Below, in pieces: positions 1 to 6,382 of a stretch of 9,180 nucleotides of DNA. A program made the position numbers and the translations under genes. The number at the start of each line of letters is the position of its first letter. The first letter of the stretch is position 1. Source of the DNA: DSNY01 sp016861185 (GTDB lineage Bacteria; Pseudomonadota; Gammaproteobacteria; Burkholderiales; Burkholderiaceae_F); contig SZOR01000138.1 of NCBI GenBank assembly GCA_030263275.1, positions 1 to 9,180 on the forward strand, written 5' to 3'. Below the pieces are notes generated by a model. The model made no database searches. It was not told where the DNA came from and saw only the letters and a program-made list of their open reading frames with translations.

Positions 1-273
1 GGGCTGGGGAGGACTTGCAGCGGCCCCCGACTCGGCCGCCTCCAACTCGAGAATCACGCTGCCTTCGGAAACCTTGTCCCCCAGCTTCACCCGCATCGCT
101 TTCACTCGCCCCGCGTGGGACGACGGTATCTCCATCGACGCCTTGTCGCTCTCCACCGTGATCAGCGACTGCTCGCGCGCCACCGCATCGCCCGCCTTCA
201 CCAGCACCTCGATGACTTCCACGTCCTTGAAGTCGCCGATGTCCGGGACCTTCACCTCGACCAGGTTGCCCAT
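1..273 (-). CDS. aceF: Pyruvate dehydrogenase E2, dihydrolipoamide acetyltransferase (N-terminal part, runs off window)
   Basis: E2 core subunit of the cytoplasmic pyruvate dehydrogenase complex. Its lipoyl arm takes the acetyl group from E1 and passes it to CoA. Only the first 91 codons are in the window; the gene continues past base 1. The protein begins MGNLVEVKVPDIGDF and forms a complete lipoyl domain (about residues 3-78). The lipoylated lysine is K44 within ESDKASM. After about residue 80 comes an Ala/Pro-rich stretch (ESGAAASPPQP), the usual flexible linker. The ATG at 273 is preceded by GGAGA eight bases upstream, so this start is well supported. It lies 50 bp after the aceE stop on the same strand, and no promoter is obvious in that gap, so it is most likely cotranscribed with aceE. 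The number of lipoyl domains, the E1/E3-binding domain and the catalytic domain cannot be seen. A lipoyl domain alone could also belong to another E2, but the aceE neighbour makes aceF by far the best call. Confidence 0.95.
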   Translation of the reverse strand, partial: MGNLVEVKVPDIGDFKDVEVIEVLVKAGDAVAREQSLITVESDKASMEIPSSHAGRVKAMRVKLGDKVSEGSVILELEAAESGAAASPPQP

Positions 274-300
274 CGTCGTGTCTCCGTTCTTCTCGTTGAC

Positions 301-312
301 CGCGCCGGCGCG
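301..312. repeat. Perfect GC palindrome in the aceE-aceF spacer
   Basis: CGCGCCGGCGCG is its own reverse complement. It lies 12 bp downstream of the aceE stop, within a run of alternating GC about 25 bp long. In the mRNA it could pair into a GC-rich hairpin between the two cistrons. There is no following U tract, so it is not a standard intrinsic terminator. It may also be chance in such GC-rich DNA. Confidence 0.4.
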
Positions 313-323
313 CGGCGCGCGCG

Positions 324-3038
324 TCAGGTGCGCGTCGGGTTCGGCTTGTTCGGATCGATGCCGTATTTCTTGATCGCTTCGGCGACCTTGGCCATCGGCA
401 GCGCGCCTTCCTCGGCGAGCGCACGCAGCGCGGCCACCGTCACGAAGCGGCGGTCGACCTCGAAGAACTCGCGCAGCTTCTCGCGCGTGTCCGAACGCCC
501 GAAGCCGTCGGTGCCGAGCACGTGATACGTGCGGCCCTTCGGCAGGTACGGCCGGATCTGGTCGGCGAACAGACGCATGTAGTCGGTCGACGCGACGACC
601 GGGCCGGCGGTGCGTTCGAGCTTCTCGGCGACGTAGGCCTTCTTCGGCTTCTTGTCGGTCGGGTGCAGCAGGTTCCAGCGCTCGCAGTCGATGCCGTCGC
701 GCCGCAGCTCGGTGAAGCTCGTGACGCTCCAGACGTCGCCCGCCACGCCCCAGTCGCGCTCGAGCAGATCGGCCGCCGCGATGACCTCGCGCAGGATCGT
801 TCCGCTGCCCAGAAGCTGAACGCGCGGGATCGACAGGCCCTTGCCGCTGCCCGCCATGCCTTCCTTGAAGAGATACATGCCTTTGAGAATGCCCTCCTCC
901 TGGCCTTTTTTCAGGCCCGGCTGCGGGTAGTTCTCGTTCATCAGCGTGACGTAGTACCAGACGTTGTCCTGCTCCTCGACCATGCGCTTCAGTCCCGCCT
1001 GCAGGATCACCGCGACCTCGTGCGCGAAGGTCGGGTCGTAGCTGATGCAGTTCGGGATCGTCGCGCTCATCAGGTGCGAGTGGCCGTCCTGGTGCTGCAG
1101 GCCCTCGCCGTTCAAGGTCGTGCGGCCGCTGGTCGCGCCGAGCAGGAAGCCGCGCGACTGCATGTCCCCCGCCGCCCAGCACAGGTCGCCGACGCGCTGG
1201 AAGCCGAACATCGAATAGAAGATGTAGAAGGGGATCATGATGCGGTCGTTGTTCGAGTACGACGTCGCGGCGGCGATCCAGTCGGCCATCGCGCCGGCCT
1301 CGTTGATCCCTTCCTCCAGGATCTGTCCCGCCTTGTCCTCGCGGTAGTACATCACCTGGTCGCGGTCGACCGGCTCGTAGAGCTGGCCCTGCTGGCTGAA
1401 GATGCCGAGCTGCCTGAACATGCCCTCCATGCCGAAGGTGCGCGCCTCGTCGGGGATGATCGGCACCACGCGCGGGCCCACGCCCTTGTCGCGCACGAGC
1501 TGCGTCAGGAAGCGCACGAACGCCTGCGTCGTGCTGATCTCGCGGCCTTCGGCGGTCGGCTCGAGGATCGCGTTGAAGGCTTCGAGCGGCGGCACCGCGA
1601 GCTTCTCGGAAGACGTGCGCCGCCGCTGCGGCAGATAGCCGCCCAGCGCGCGGCGCCGCTCGTGCAGGTACTTCATTTCCGGCGAGTTGTCGGCCGGTTT
1701 GTAGAAGGGCACCTGCTCGATCTCGTCGTCCGACACCGGGATCGCGAAGCGGTCGCGGAACTCACGCACCGCCTCGGTATCGAGCTTCTTGACCTGGTGC
1801 GTCGGATTCTTCGCCTCGCCGATCTTGCCCATGCCGAAGCCCTTGACGGTCTTCGCCAGGATCACGGTCGGCTGGCCCTCGTGCTTGACCGCGGCCGCGT
1901 AGGCCGCGTAGATCTTGTGCGGATCGTGGCCGCCGCGGTTCAGGCGCCAGATGTCGGCGTCGCTCATCCGCGACACCATTTCGAGCGTCTGCGGATACTT
2001 GCCGAAGAAGTGCTTGCGCACGAAGGCGCCGTCGTTGGCCTTGTAGTTCTGGTACTCGCCGTCGACGGTTTCCTCCATCAGCCGCAGCAGCGAGCCGTCC
2101 TTGTCCTTGGCAAGCAGCGGGTCCCAGTACGAACCCCAGATCAGCTTGATCACGTTCCAGCCGGCGCCGCGGAAGCTGCCTTCCAGCTCCTGGATGATCT
2201 TGCCGTTGCCGCGCACCGGTCCGTCGAGCCGCTGCAGGTTGCAGTTGACGACGAAGATCAGGTTGTCGAGCCTCTCGCGCGCGGCCATGCCGATCGCGCC
2301 CATCGACTCGGGCTCGTCCATCTCGCCGTCGCCGCAGAAGCACCACACCTTGCGGCCGCTGGTATCGGCGATACCGCGGTTGTGCAGGTACTTGAGGAAA
2401 CGCGCTTGATAGATCGCCTGCAGCGGTCCCAGGCCCATCGACACCGTCGGGAACTGCCAGAAGTCCGGCATCAGCTTCGGATGCGGATACGACGTGACGC
2501 CTTTGCCGTCGACGTCGCGCCGGAAGTTCTGCAACTGCTCGGCGGTAAGCCGCCCTTCGAGGAAGGCGCGCGCATACACGCCCGGCGACGAGTGCCCCTG
2601 GATGTAGAGCAGATCGCCGCCGAAGTCTGCCGTCGGCGCACGCCAGAAGTGGTTGAACCCGACTTCCATCAGCGTGCCGACCGACGCATAGCTCGCGATG
2701 TGGCCGCCGAGGTCACCTTCCCCCCGGTTGGCGCGCACGACCATCGCCATCGCGTTCCAGCGGACGTACGAGCGGATGCGCTCCTCGATCGCATAGTCGC
2801 CCGGCGACTGCTCTTCGAGGTGCGGCGGGATCGTATTGATGTACGCCGTGTTCGGCGAAAACGGGATGTAGGCGCCGGAACGCCGCGCCTTGTCGATCAG
2901 GCGTTCCAGCAGGTAATGCGCGCGGTACGCGCCCTCCCGCTCGAGCACCGCATCGAGTGCTTCGAGCCATTCCTGCGTCTCGAGCGCATCGGGATCGTTG
3001 GCGGCCGCGGCCGCCGGGATGTTCGGAATCGCGGACAT
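324..3038 (-). CDS. aceE: Pyruvate dehydrogenase E1 component, homodimeric type
   Basis: Thiamine-diphosphate enzyme that decarboxylates pyruvate and reductively acetylates the lipoyl arm of E2. It catalyses the first step of pyruvate to acetyl-CoA in the cytoplasmic PDH complex. It is 904 residues long; E. coli AceE is 887. The ThDP/Mg site is clear: GDGEMDEPES starts at G236 and leads to NCNLQ at 265-269. D237, N267 and Q269 match E. coli D230, N260 and Q262. The active-site loop TVKGFGMG...THQVKK carries H414, matching E. coli H407. The central EGINEAGA segment and the C-terminal transketolase-like domain (LGTDGFGRSDTREKLREFFEVD) are intact. An in-frame GTG at 3095 would add 19 residues, but it falls at the predicted transcription start. 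The ATG at 3038 has GAGGAG 7-12 bases upstream and gives the normal protein MSAIPNIP. No frameshift or missing catalytic residue is seen. It is the first gene of an aceE-aceF operon. Confidence 0.98.
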   Translation of the reverse strand: MSAIPNIPAAAAANDPDALETQEWLEALDAVLEREGAYRAHYLLERLIDKARRSGAYIPFSPNTAYINTIPPHLEEQSPGDYAIEERIRSYVRWNAMAMVVRANRGEGDLGGHIASYASVGTLMEVGFNHFWRAPTADFGGDLLYIQGHSSPGVYARAFLEGRLTAEQLQNFRRDVDGKGVTSYPHPKLMPDFWQFPTVSMGLGPLQAIYQARFLKYLHNRGIADTSGRKVWCFCGDGEMDEPESMGAIGMAARERLDNLIFVVNCNLQRLDGPVRGNGKIIQELEGSFRGAGWNVIKLIWGSYWDPLLAKDKDGSLLRLMEETVDGEYQNYKANDGAFVRKHFFGKYPQTLEMVSRMSDADIWRLNRGGHDPHKIYAAYAAAVKHEGQPTVILAKTVKGFGMGKIGEAKNPTHQVKKLDTEAVREFRDRFAIPVSDDEIEQVPFYKPADNSPEMKYLHERRRALGGYLPQRRRTSSEKLAVPPLEAFNAILEPTAEGREISTTQAFVRFLTQLVRDKGVGPRVVPIIPDEARTFGMEGMFRQLGIFSQQGQLYEPVDRDQVMYYREDKAGQILEEGINEAGAMADWIAAATSYSNNDRIMIPFYIFYSMFGFQRVGDLCWAAGDMQSRGFLLGATSGRTTLNGEGLQHQDGHSHLMSATIPNCISYDPTFAHEVAVILQAGLKRMVEEQDNVWYYVTLMNENYPQPGLKKGQEEGILKGMYLFKEGMAGSGKGLSIPRVQLLGSGTILREVIAAADLLERDWGVAGDVWSVTSFTELRRDGIDCERWNLLHPTDKKPKKAYVAEKLERTAGPVVASTDYMRLFADQIRPYLPKGRTYHVLGTDGFGRSDTREKLREFFEVDRRFVTVAALRALAEEGALPMAKVAEAIKKYGIDPNKPNPTRT

Positions 3039-3042
3039 CGCT

Positions 3043-3052
3043 GTCTCCTCGG
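3043..3052 (-). promoter_or_regulatory. Ribosome binding site that fixes the aceE start
   Basis: The minus strand reads CCGAGGAGACAGCG directly before the ATG at 3038. The GAGGAG core matches the anti-Shine-Dalgarno sequence at a normal distance. No comparable site precedes the in-frame GTG at 3095, so this decides the start. Confidence 0.75.
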
Positions 3053-3101
3053 AATGTGCGTCGCGGCCGGCCGCGCGACCGTCGGCGAAGTGCACCGCAC
3101 G

Positions 3102-3130
3102 ACTTTAACAGCGGTTGGTGCGTCTTTCAA
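3102..3130 (-). promoter_or_regulatory. Sigma-70-like promoter of aceE
   Basis: On the minus strand, TTGAAA (3130-3125) is followed after exactly 17 bp by TAAAGT (3107-3102). These are good matches to the -35 (5/6) and -10 (4/6) boxes. Transcription would start near 3095, giving a leader of about 57 nt before the ATG at 3038. The position also argues against the upstream GTG at 3095 as the start codon. Seen in sequence; promoter activity is inferred. Confidence 0.65.
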
Positions 3131-3141
3131 ATAGCGATACT

Positions 3142-3162
3142 TGGTTTCGAATAATGAAACCA
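3142..3162. promoter_or_regulatory. Inverted repeat, candidate operator between aceE and the two-component genes
   Basis: TGGTTTC (3142-3148) and GAAACCA (3156-3162) are perfect 7-bp inverted arms around the AT-rich spacer GAATAAT. The centre at 3152 is about 57 bp upstream of the predicted aceE transcription start, just beyond the -35 box. That is a typical place for an activator dimer. It is also upstream of the candidate kinase promoter. The dyad does not match the E. coli PdhR consensus (ATTGGT-N3-ACCAAT) as a whole. The binding protein is unknown; the adjacent FixJ-like regulator is one candidate. Confidence 0.5.
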
Positions 3163-3168
3163 CCCTTT

Positions 3169-3196
3169 CTTGGTTCTTCGATAACGCGGCACCAAG
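3169..3196. repeat. Wide inverted repeat CTTGGT-N16-ACCAAG
   Basis: Perfect 6-bp arms at 3169-3174 and 3191-3196, in the divergent control region. The TTGGT core also occurs at 3115-3119 and 3141-3145. The arms resemble half-sites of the GntR-type PdhR box, but the 16-bp spacer is much wider than in that box. A regulatory role is only a possibility. Confidence 0.3.
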
Positions 3197-3204
3197 GCGT
3201 GCCG
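3187..3204. repeat. Inverted repeat CGGCAC-N6-GTGCCG
   Basis: Perfect 6-bp arms with a 6-bp spacer, overlapping the right half of the preceding wide repeat. It lies immediately upstream of the TAATAT box proposed for the sensor kinase gene, where a bound protein would occlude the -35 region. The arms are GC-rich, so chance is a real alternative. Confidence 0.3.
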
Positions 3205-3214
3205 ATGCTCTCGC

Positions 3215-3220
3215 TAATAT
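3215..3220 (+). promoter_or_regulatory. Candidate -10 box for the sensor kinase operon
   Basis: TAATAT differs from the sigma-70 -10 consensus at one position and stands out in GC-rich DNA. At the 16-18 bp spacing upstream there is no recognisable -35 box (CCAAGG or neighbours). If real, the promoter is probably activator-dependent. Transcription from here would start near 3227, after the ATG-like codon at 3224. This favours translation from 3278. Confidence 0.3.
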
Positions 3221-3277
3221 GCAATGCGCCCGCGGCGACTGCATCCGCATTCCGCCGCATCGAGCGCACTGTGCCCG

Positions 3278-5677
3278 ATGACCGCGCCGGCCGACAAGCA
3301 CTCTTTGATCGCTGCCTTCGACGCGCTGGCCGAAGCGCGGTCGCGTCGCCTGCGTTCCGCGCCGTGGCTGCCGTTCGCAGTGATCGGCCTGCTGGCGGTG
3401 CTGATCGCGGGCCTGTTCGTCGCAATGGTCGTCGAGGACCGGCAGTTGCAGCGCGACGCGATGCATCGCGACATCGACTCCGCGGCGCAACAGATCACGC
3501 TGCGCCTGACCGCGCTCAGCGAGACCTTGACGACGGCGGCACTGGAGATCGGCGCCGGAACGATCGGCGAGCGCCGTTTCGCGAGCGTGGCGTCGGAGTT
3601 GGTCGCCTCCAAGCCCGAGGTGATTCAGATTCGCTTCGTCGACGCCGGCGGACGCCTCGCCTGGCCACTGCCGTCCGCGCCGAGCGCGGTCGCGGGCAAC
3701 GCCGTCGAACCGGCGCTTCAACCTCTGCTTGCCCGCGCCCGCGCCGCCGGCACCGCCACCTTCGCCCTCGCCGGCGAAGCGACGACCGATCCGGCGATCG
3801 TGCTCATCGTTCCGTCGTTCGCACAGGCGCGCTACGTCGGCGCGATCGTCGCGCGCGTTTCGCCGGGCGAGCTGCTGCGCGCCGGCGTGGCCCCGGAAAC
3901 CGCTGACCGCTACCGCCTTTCGCTGCAGGCGGCCGCCGCCGTTCTCGCCAGCAGCACGGCGAGCGCGCCTTCGCCGAGTGCGCTGAGCTACTCCACCGGC
4001 GTGTCGCCGCTGCCGCCCGACGTGCGCCTGCATGCCAGCGCGTTCAAGCTCGAGTCGGGGCTGGTCGGCAGCGCGCTCGTCTGGGTCGTGGGCGCGCTCG
4101 CCGCCGCGGTCGCGATCGCGCTCGGCGCGCTCGCCCACTACACGTCGCGCCAGGCGCGCATCGATCGCGCGCTGCTCGCCGAAACCGCGCTGCGGCGCGC
4201 GATGGAAGATTCGATGGCCACCGGCCTCAGCGTGTTCGACACCGAAGGCGTACTGCGCTACGTGAACCGTGCCTTCTGCCAGATGACCGGCTGGAGTGAG
4301 CGTGATCTGATCGGCAGCGGCGCGCCGCTGCCGTACTGGCCGGCCGACATGCGCGCCGAGCATGAAAGGAACCTGCGGCGCATCCTCGCGGCCGACATCC
4401 CGAGCGCGGGTTTCGAGGCGCAGGTGCTGCGCGCCGACGGTTCCCGCTTCGACGCCCGCATGTACGTCTCGCCGCTGGTCGACGAGGCCGGACGGCAGAT
4501 CGGCTGGATGAGCTCGATGGCCGACGTCACCGAACCCAAGCGCATCCGCAGCGAACTGGCCGCCGCACACGAGCGCTTCACGACGGTCCTCGAGTCGCTC
4601 GAGGCCGCGGTATCGGTCGTGCCGATCGATTCGACGGCGGAAGGCGACGCGCTGCTGTTCGCCAACCGCGAGTACCGCGCGCGCTTCGGCGAAACCGACG
4701 GCGGCCACAAGCGCCTCGCGCAGCGGCTGCGCGGGCGCGGCGGCCCCGAGATGAGCGGCGAGGCGCTCGACGAGGCGAGCGGGCGCTGGTACGACGTGCG
4801 CATGCGCGAGATCCGCTGGCCTGCGAAGGACTACGACGGCGGCCGCGCGGTGCGCCTGCAGATCGCCACCGACATCACGCTGCGCAAGACGACCGAGGAA
4901 ATCGCGCGCCAGCAGCAGGAAAAGGTGCAGTTCACCTCGCGCCTGATGACGATGGGCGAAATGGCATCTTCGCTCGCGCACGAGCTGAACCAGCCGCTCA
5001 CCGCAATCGTCAACTACAGCGAAGGCACGCTCGCGCGGCTGCGCGCCGGACAGGTGCCGTCGGCCGAGCTGCGCGCGGCGCTGGAGAAGACTTCGACGCA
5101 GGCGCAGCGGGCGGGCCGCATCATCCGCCGCATCCGCGAGTTCGTGAAACGCTCCGAGCCGCGGCGCCGCCCGACGCCGGCGCAACGCATCGTCGACGAC
5201 GCAATCGCTTTCGCCGAGATCGAGGCCGGCAAGAAGAACATCGCGATCGCCGCCGCGGTCGATCCGACGCTGCCGCCGCTGGACGTCGATCCGATCCTGA
5301 TCGAGCAGGTGCTGCTGAACCTGCTGAAGAACGCGATCGACGCGATGGAGCACGCGACCGTGCGCCTGATCGACGTGATCGTGAAGCGCGCACCGGCCGA
5401 CGGTATGGCCGAGGTCGCCGTGATCGACCGCGGCAGCGGCATTCCCGAAGCGCATCTGGCGAGCGTGTTCCAGCCGTTCTTCAGCACCAAGTCCGAGGGC
5501 ATGGGCATGGGGCTGAACATCTGCCGCTCGATCATCGAGTTCCATCAGGGCCGGCTCCATCTCGAGAAAAACCCTGAGCCGACGGGCGGATCGATCATGC
5601 GCTTCACGCTTCCGCTTGCGGCCGACGGCTGCGGCTCCGACAATGCGCGCGAGCCGAGCGAAGCGGCCGCCAAGTGA
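3278..5677 (+). CDS. Membrane-bound PAS sensor histidine kinase, DctS/FixL-like
   Basis: Inner-membrane sensor kinase of 799 residues, partner of the response regulator that follows. TM1 lies at about residues 30-52 and TM2 at about 262-286. They enclose about 210 residues outside the cytoplasm, with a segment (EVIQIRFVDAGGRLAW) typical of PDC/Cache-like ligand domains. A PAS domain follows at about 305-425 (VNRAFCQMTGWSERDLIG) and a second, weaker one at about 430-545. The HisKA H-box SSLAHELNQPL has the phosphoacceptor H568. The ATPase domain has the N box (N685 in NLLKNAIDAM), G1 (D717, DRGSGIP), F box (FQPFFSTK) and G2 (GMGMGLNI from 741). All catalytic motifs are intact. I chose the ATG at 3278; an in-frame ATG at 3224 would add 18 residues but has no better ribosome site. 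Neither start has a clear Shine-Dalgarno. The layout resembles DctS-type C4-dicarboxylate sensors, but the ligand cannot be read from sequence. Confidence 0.9.
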   Translation: MTAPADKHSLIAAFDALAEARSRRLRSAPWLPFAVIGLLAVLIAGLFVAMVVEDRQLQRDAMHRDIDSAAQQITLRLTALSETLTTAALEIGAGTIGERRFASVASELVASKPEVIQIRFVDAGGRLAWPLPSAPSAVAGNAVEPALQPLLARARAAGTATFALAGEATTDPAIVLIVPSFAQARYVGAIVARVSPGELLRAGVAPETADRYRLSLQAAAAVLASSTASAPSPSALSYSTGVSPLPPDVRLHASAFKLESGLVGSALVWVVGALAAAVAIALGALAHYTSRQARIDRALLAETALRRAMEDSMATGLSVFDTEGVLRYVNRAFCQMTGWSERDLIGSGAPLPYWPADMRAEHERNLRRILAADIPSAGFEAQVLRADGSRFDARMYVSPLVDEAGRQIGWMSSMADVTEPKRIRSELAAAHERFTTVLESLEAAVSVVPIDSTAEGDALLFANREYRARFGETDGGHKRLAQRLRGRGGPEMSGEALDEASGRWYDVRMREIRWPAKDYDGGRAVRLQIATDITLRKTTEEIARQQQEKVQFTSRLMTMGEMASSLAHELNQPLTAIVNYSEGTLARLRAGQVPSAELRAALEKTSTQAQRAGRIIRRIREFVKRSEPRRRPTPAQRIVDDAIAFAEIEAGKKNIAIAAAVDPTLPPLDVDPILIEQVLLNLLKNAIDAMEHATVRLIDVIVKRAPADGMAEVAVIDRGSGIPEAHLASVFQPFFSTKSEGMGMGLNICRSIIEFHQGRLHLEKNPEPTGGSIMRFTLPLAADGCGSDNAREPSEAAAK

Positions 5678-5687
5678 GCGAAAGCGA

Positions 5688-6320
5688 ATGACCGAGACGG
5701 AATCGAAGGACACCCTGGGCGTCGTCTACGTCGTCGACGACGACGAAGCCGTGCGCGACTCGCTGCAGTGGCTGCTCGAAGCCAGTTCCTATCGGGTCGC
5801 GACCTACGACAGCGCCGAGGCCTTTCTCGCCGGCTTCGACCCCGACGCCATTGCCTGTCTGATCCTCGACGTGCGCATGCCCGGGATGAGCGGCCTCGAG
5901 CTGCAGGACGAGTTGCTCGCGCGCAAGCTCAACCTGCCGATCATCTTCATCACCGGGCACGGCGACGTGCCAATGGCGGTGTCGACGATGAAAAAGGGCG
6001 CGGTCGATTTCATCGAGAAGCCTTTCGACCAGACCGCGCTGAAGGCGCTGGTCGAACGCATGCTCGCGCACGCGCGCGAGGCCGCCGCCGCCGCTGAGCG
6101 CCAACGGCTCAATGAGGCGCTGCTCGCCCGGCTGACCCCGCGCGAGCAGCAGGTGCTCGAGCGCATCGTCGCGGGGCGTCTTAACAAGCAGATCGCCGAC
6201 GATCTCGGCATTTCGATCAAGACCGTCGAAGCTCACCGCGCCAACATCATGGACAAGCTGCGCGCCAACACGGTCGCCGACCTGATGCGCGTCGCGCTTT
6301 CCAGTGGCGCGGCATCGTAA
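5688..6320 (+). CDS. FixJ/NarL-type response regulator (receiver + LuxR HTH)
   Basis: Cytoplasmic DNA-binding response regulator of 210 residues, expected to be phosphorylated by the kinase encoded 10 bp upstream. The receiver domain (about 10-125) has the acidic triad DDD at 17-19, the phosphoacceptor D61 in LILDVRMPGMSG, T89 in FITGHGD and K111 in EKPF. This ITGHGD...KPF pattern is typical of the FixJ family. After a coiled, Ala/Glu-rich linker (about 126-145) comes a LuxR-type helix-turn-helix (about 146-205) with LTPREQQVLERI and NKQIADDLGISIKTVEAHR. An in-frame ATG at 5616 lies inside the kinase gene and would add 24 basic residues. The ATG at 5688 gives the normal family length. The ribosome site is weak (GAGCGAAAG), so translation may be coupled to the kinase. 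Target genes are unknown; dimeric sites are expected, and the divergent aceE control region is an obvious place to look. Confidence 0.93.
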   Translation: MTETESKDTLGVVYVVDDDEAVRDSLQWLLEASSYRVATYDSAEAFLAGFDPDAIACLILDVRMPGMSGLELQDELLARKLNLPIIFITGHGDVPMAVSTMKKGAVDFIEKPFDQTALKALVERMLAHAREAAAAAERQRLNEALLARLTPREQQVLERIVAGRLNKQIADDLGISIKTVEAHRANIMDKLRANTVADLMRVALSSGAAS

Positions 6321-6339
6321 GTCCGGGCGGGGTGCAGCG

Positions 6340-6345
6340 TAAAAT
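6340..6345 (+). promoter_or_regulatory. Candidate -10 box for folD
   Basis: TAAAAT lies in the 62-bp gap between the response regulator and folD. It is a one-mismatch -10 box about 38 bp before the folD ATG. No -35 box is recognisable 17 bp upstream. It suggests folD may have its own start of transcription besides read-through from the two-component genes. Weak evidence. Confidence 0.3.
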
Positions 6346-6382
6346 CCGCGCCTCCGCTTCTTCGTCCCGTCCTCCCGCTTCC

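Larger units (their letters stand above)
3039..3277. other. Divergent intergenic control region aceE / sensor kinase
   Basis: A 239-bp gap between two divergent transcription units. Its core (about 3100-3220) is clearly richer in A+T than the flanking genes. It holds the aceE promoter and leader on one strand, a weak -10 candidate for the kinase on the other, and three short inverted repeats. I see no small gene, RNA gene or riboswitch-like structure in it. Confidence 0.7.

Noticed and set aside
3039..3095. 19-residue N-terminal extension of AceE from a GTG at 3095
   Set aside because: The GTG coincides with the predicted transcription start and has no ribosome site, while the ATG at 3038 has a strong GAGGAG.
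522..3134. 870-codon open frame on the plus strand opposite aceE
   Set aside because: Shadow of a high-GC gene with strong third-position bias. Its translation is rich in Arg, Ala, Val, His and Asp with no domain, while aceE on the other strand has all family motifs.
3113..3200. A classical PdhR box (ATTGGT-N3-ACCAAT type)
   Set aside because: TTGGT and ACCAA half-sites occur, but never with the short spacing of the known box, so I do not call a PdhR site.
3224..3277. 18-residue N-terminal extension of the kinase from the ATG at 3224
   Set aside because: It lies 4 bp after the TAATAT box and would precede the likely transcription start. The 3278 start leaves a normal short cytoplasmic tail before TM1.
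4200..4550. FixL-type haem-binding PAS domain
   Set aside because: The PAS domain has general PAS residues only. I could not identify the FixL haem-histidine context, so oxygen sensing is not supported.
2897..5713. 938-codon open frame on the minus strand opposite the kinase gene and running into aceE
   Set aside because: Low-complexity Arg/Ala/Asp/His-rich translation with no recognisable motif. It overlaps two convincing genes and the intergenic control region, so it is a composition artefact.
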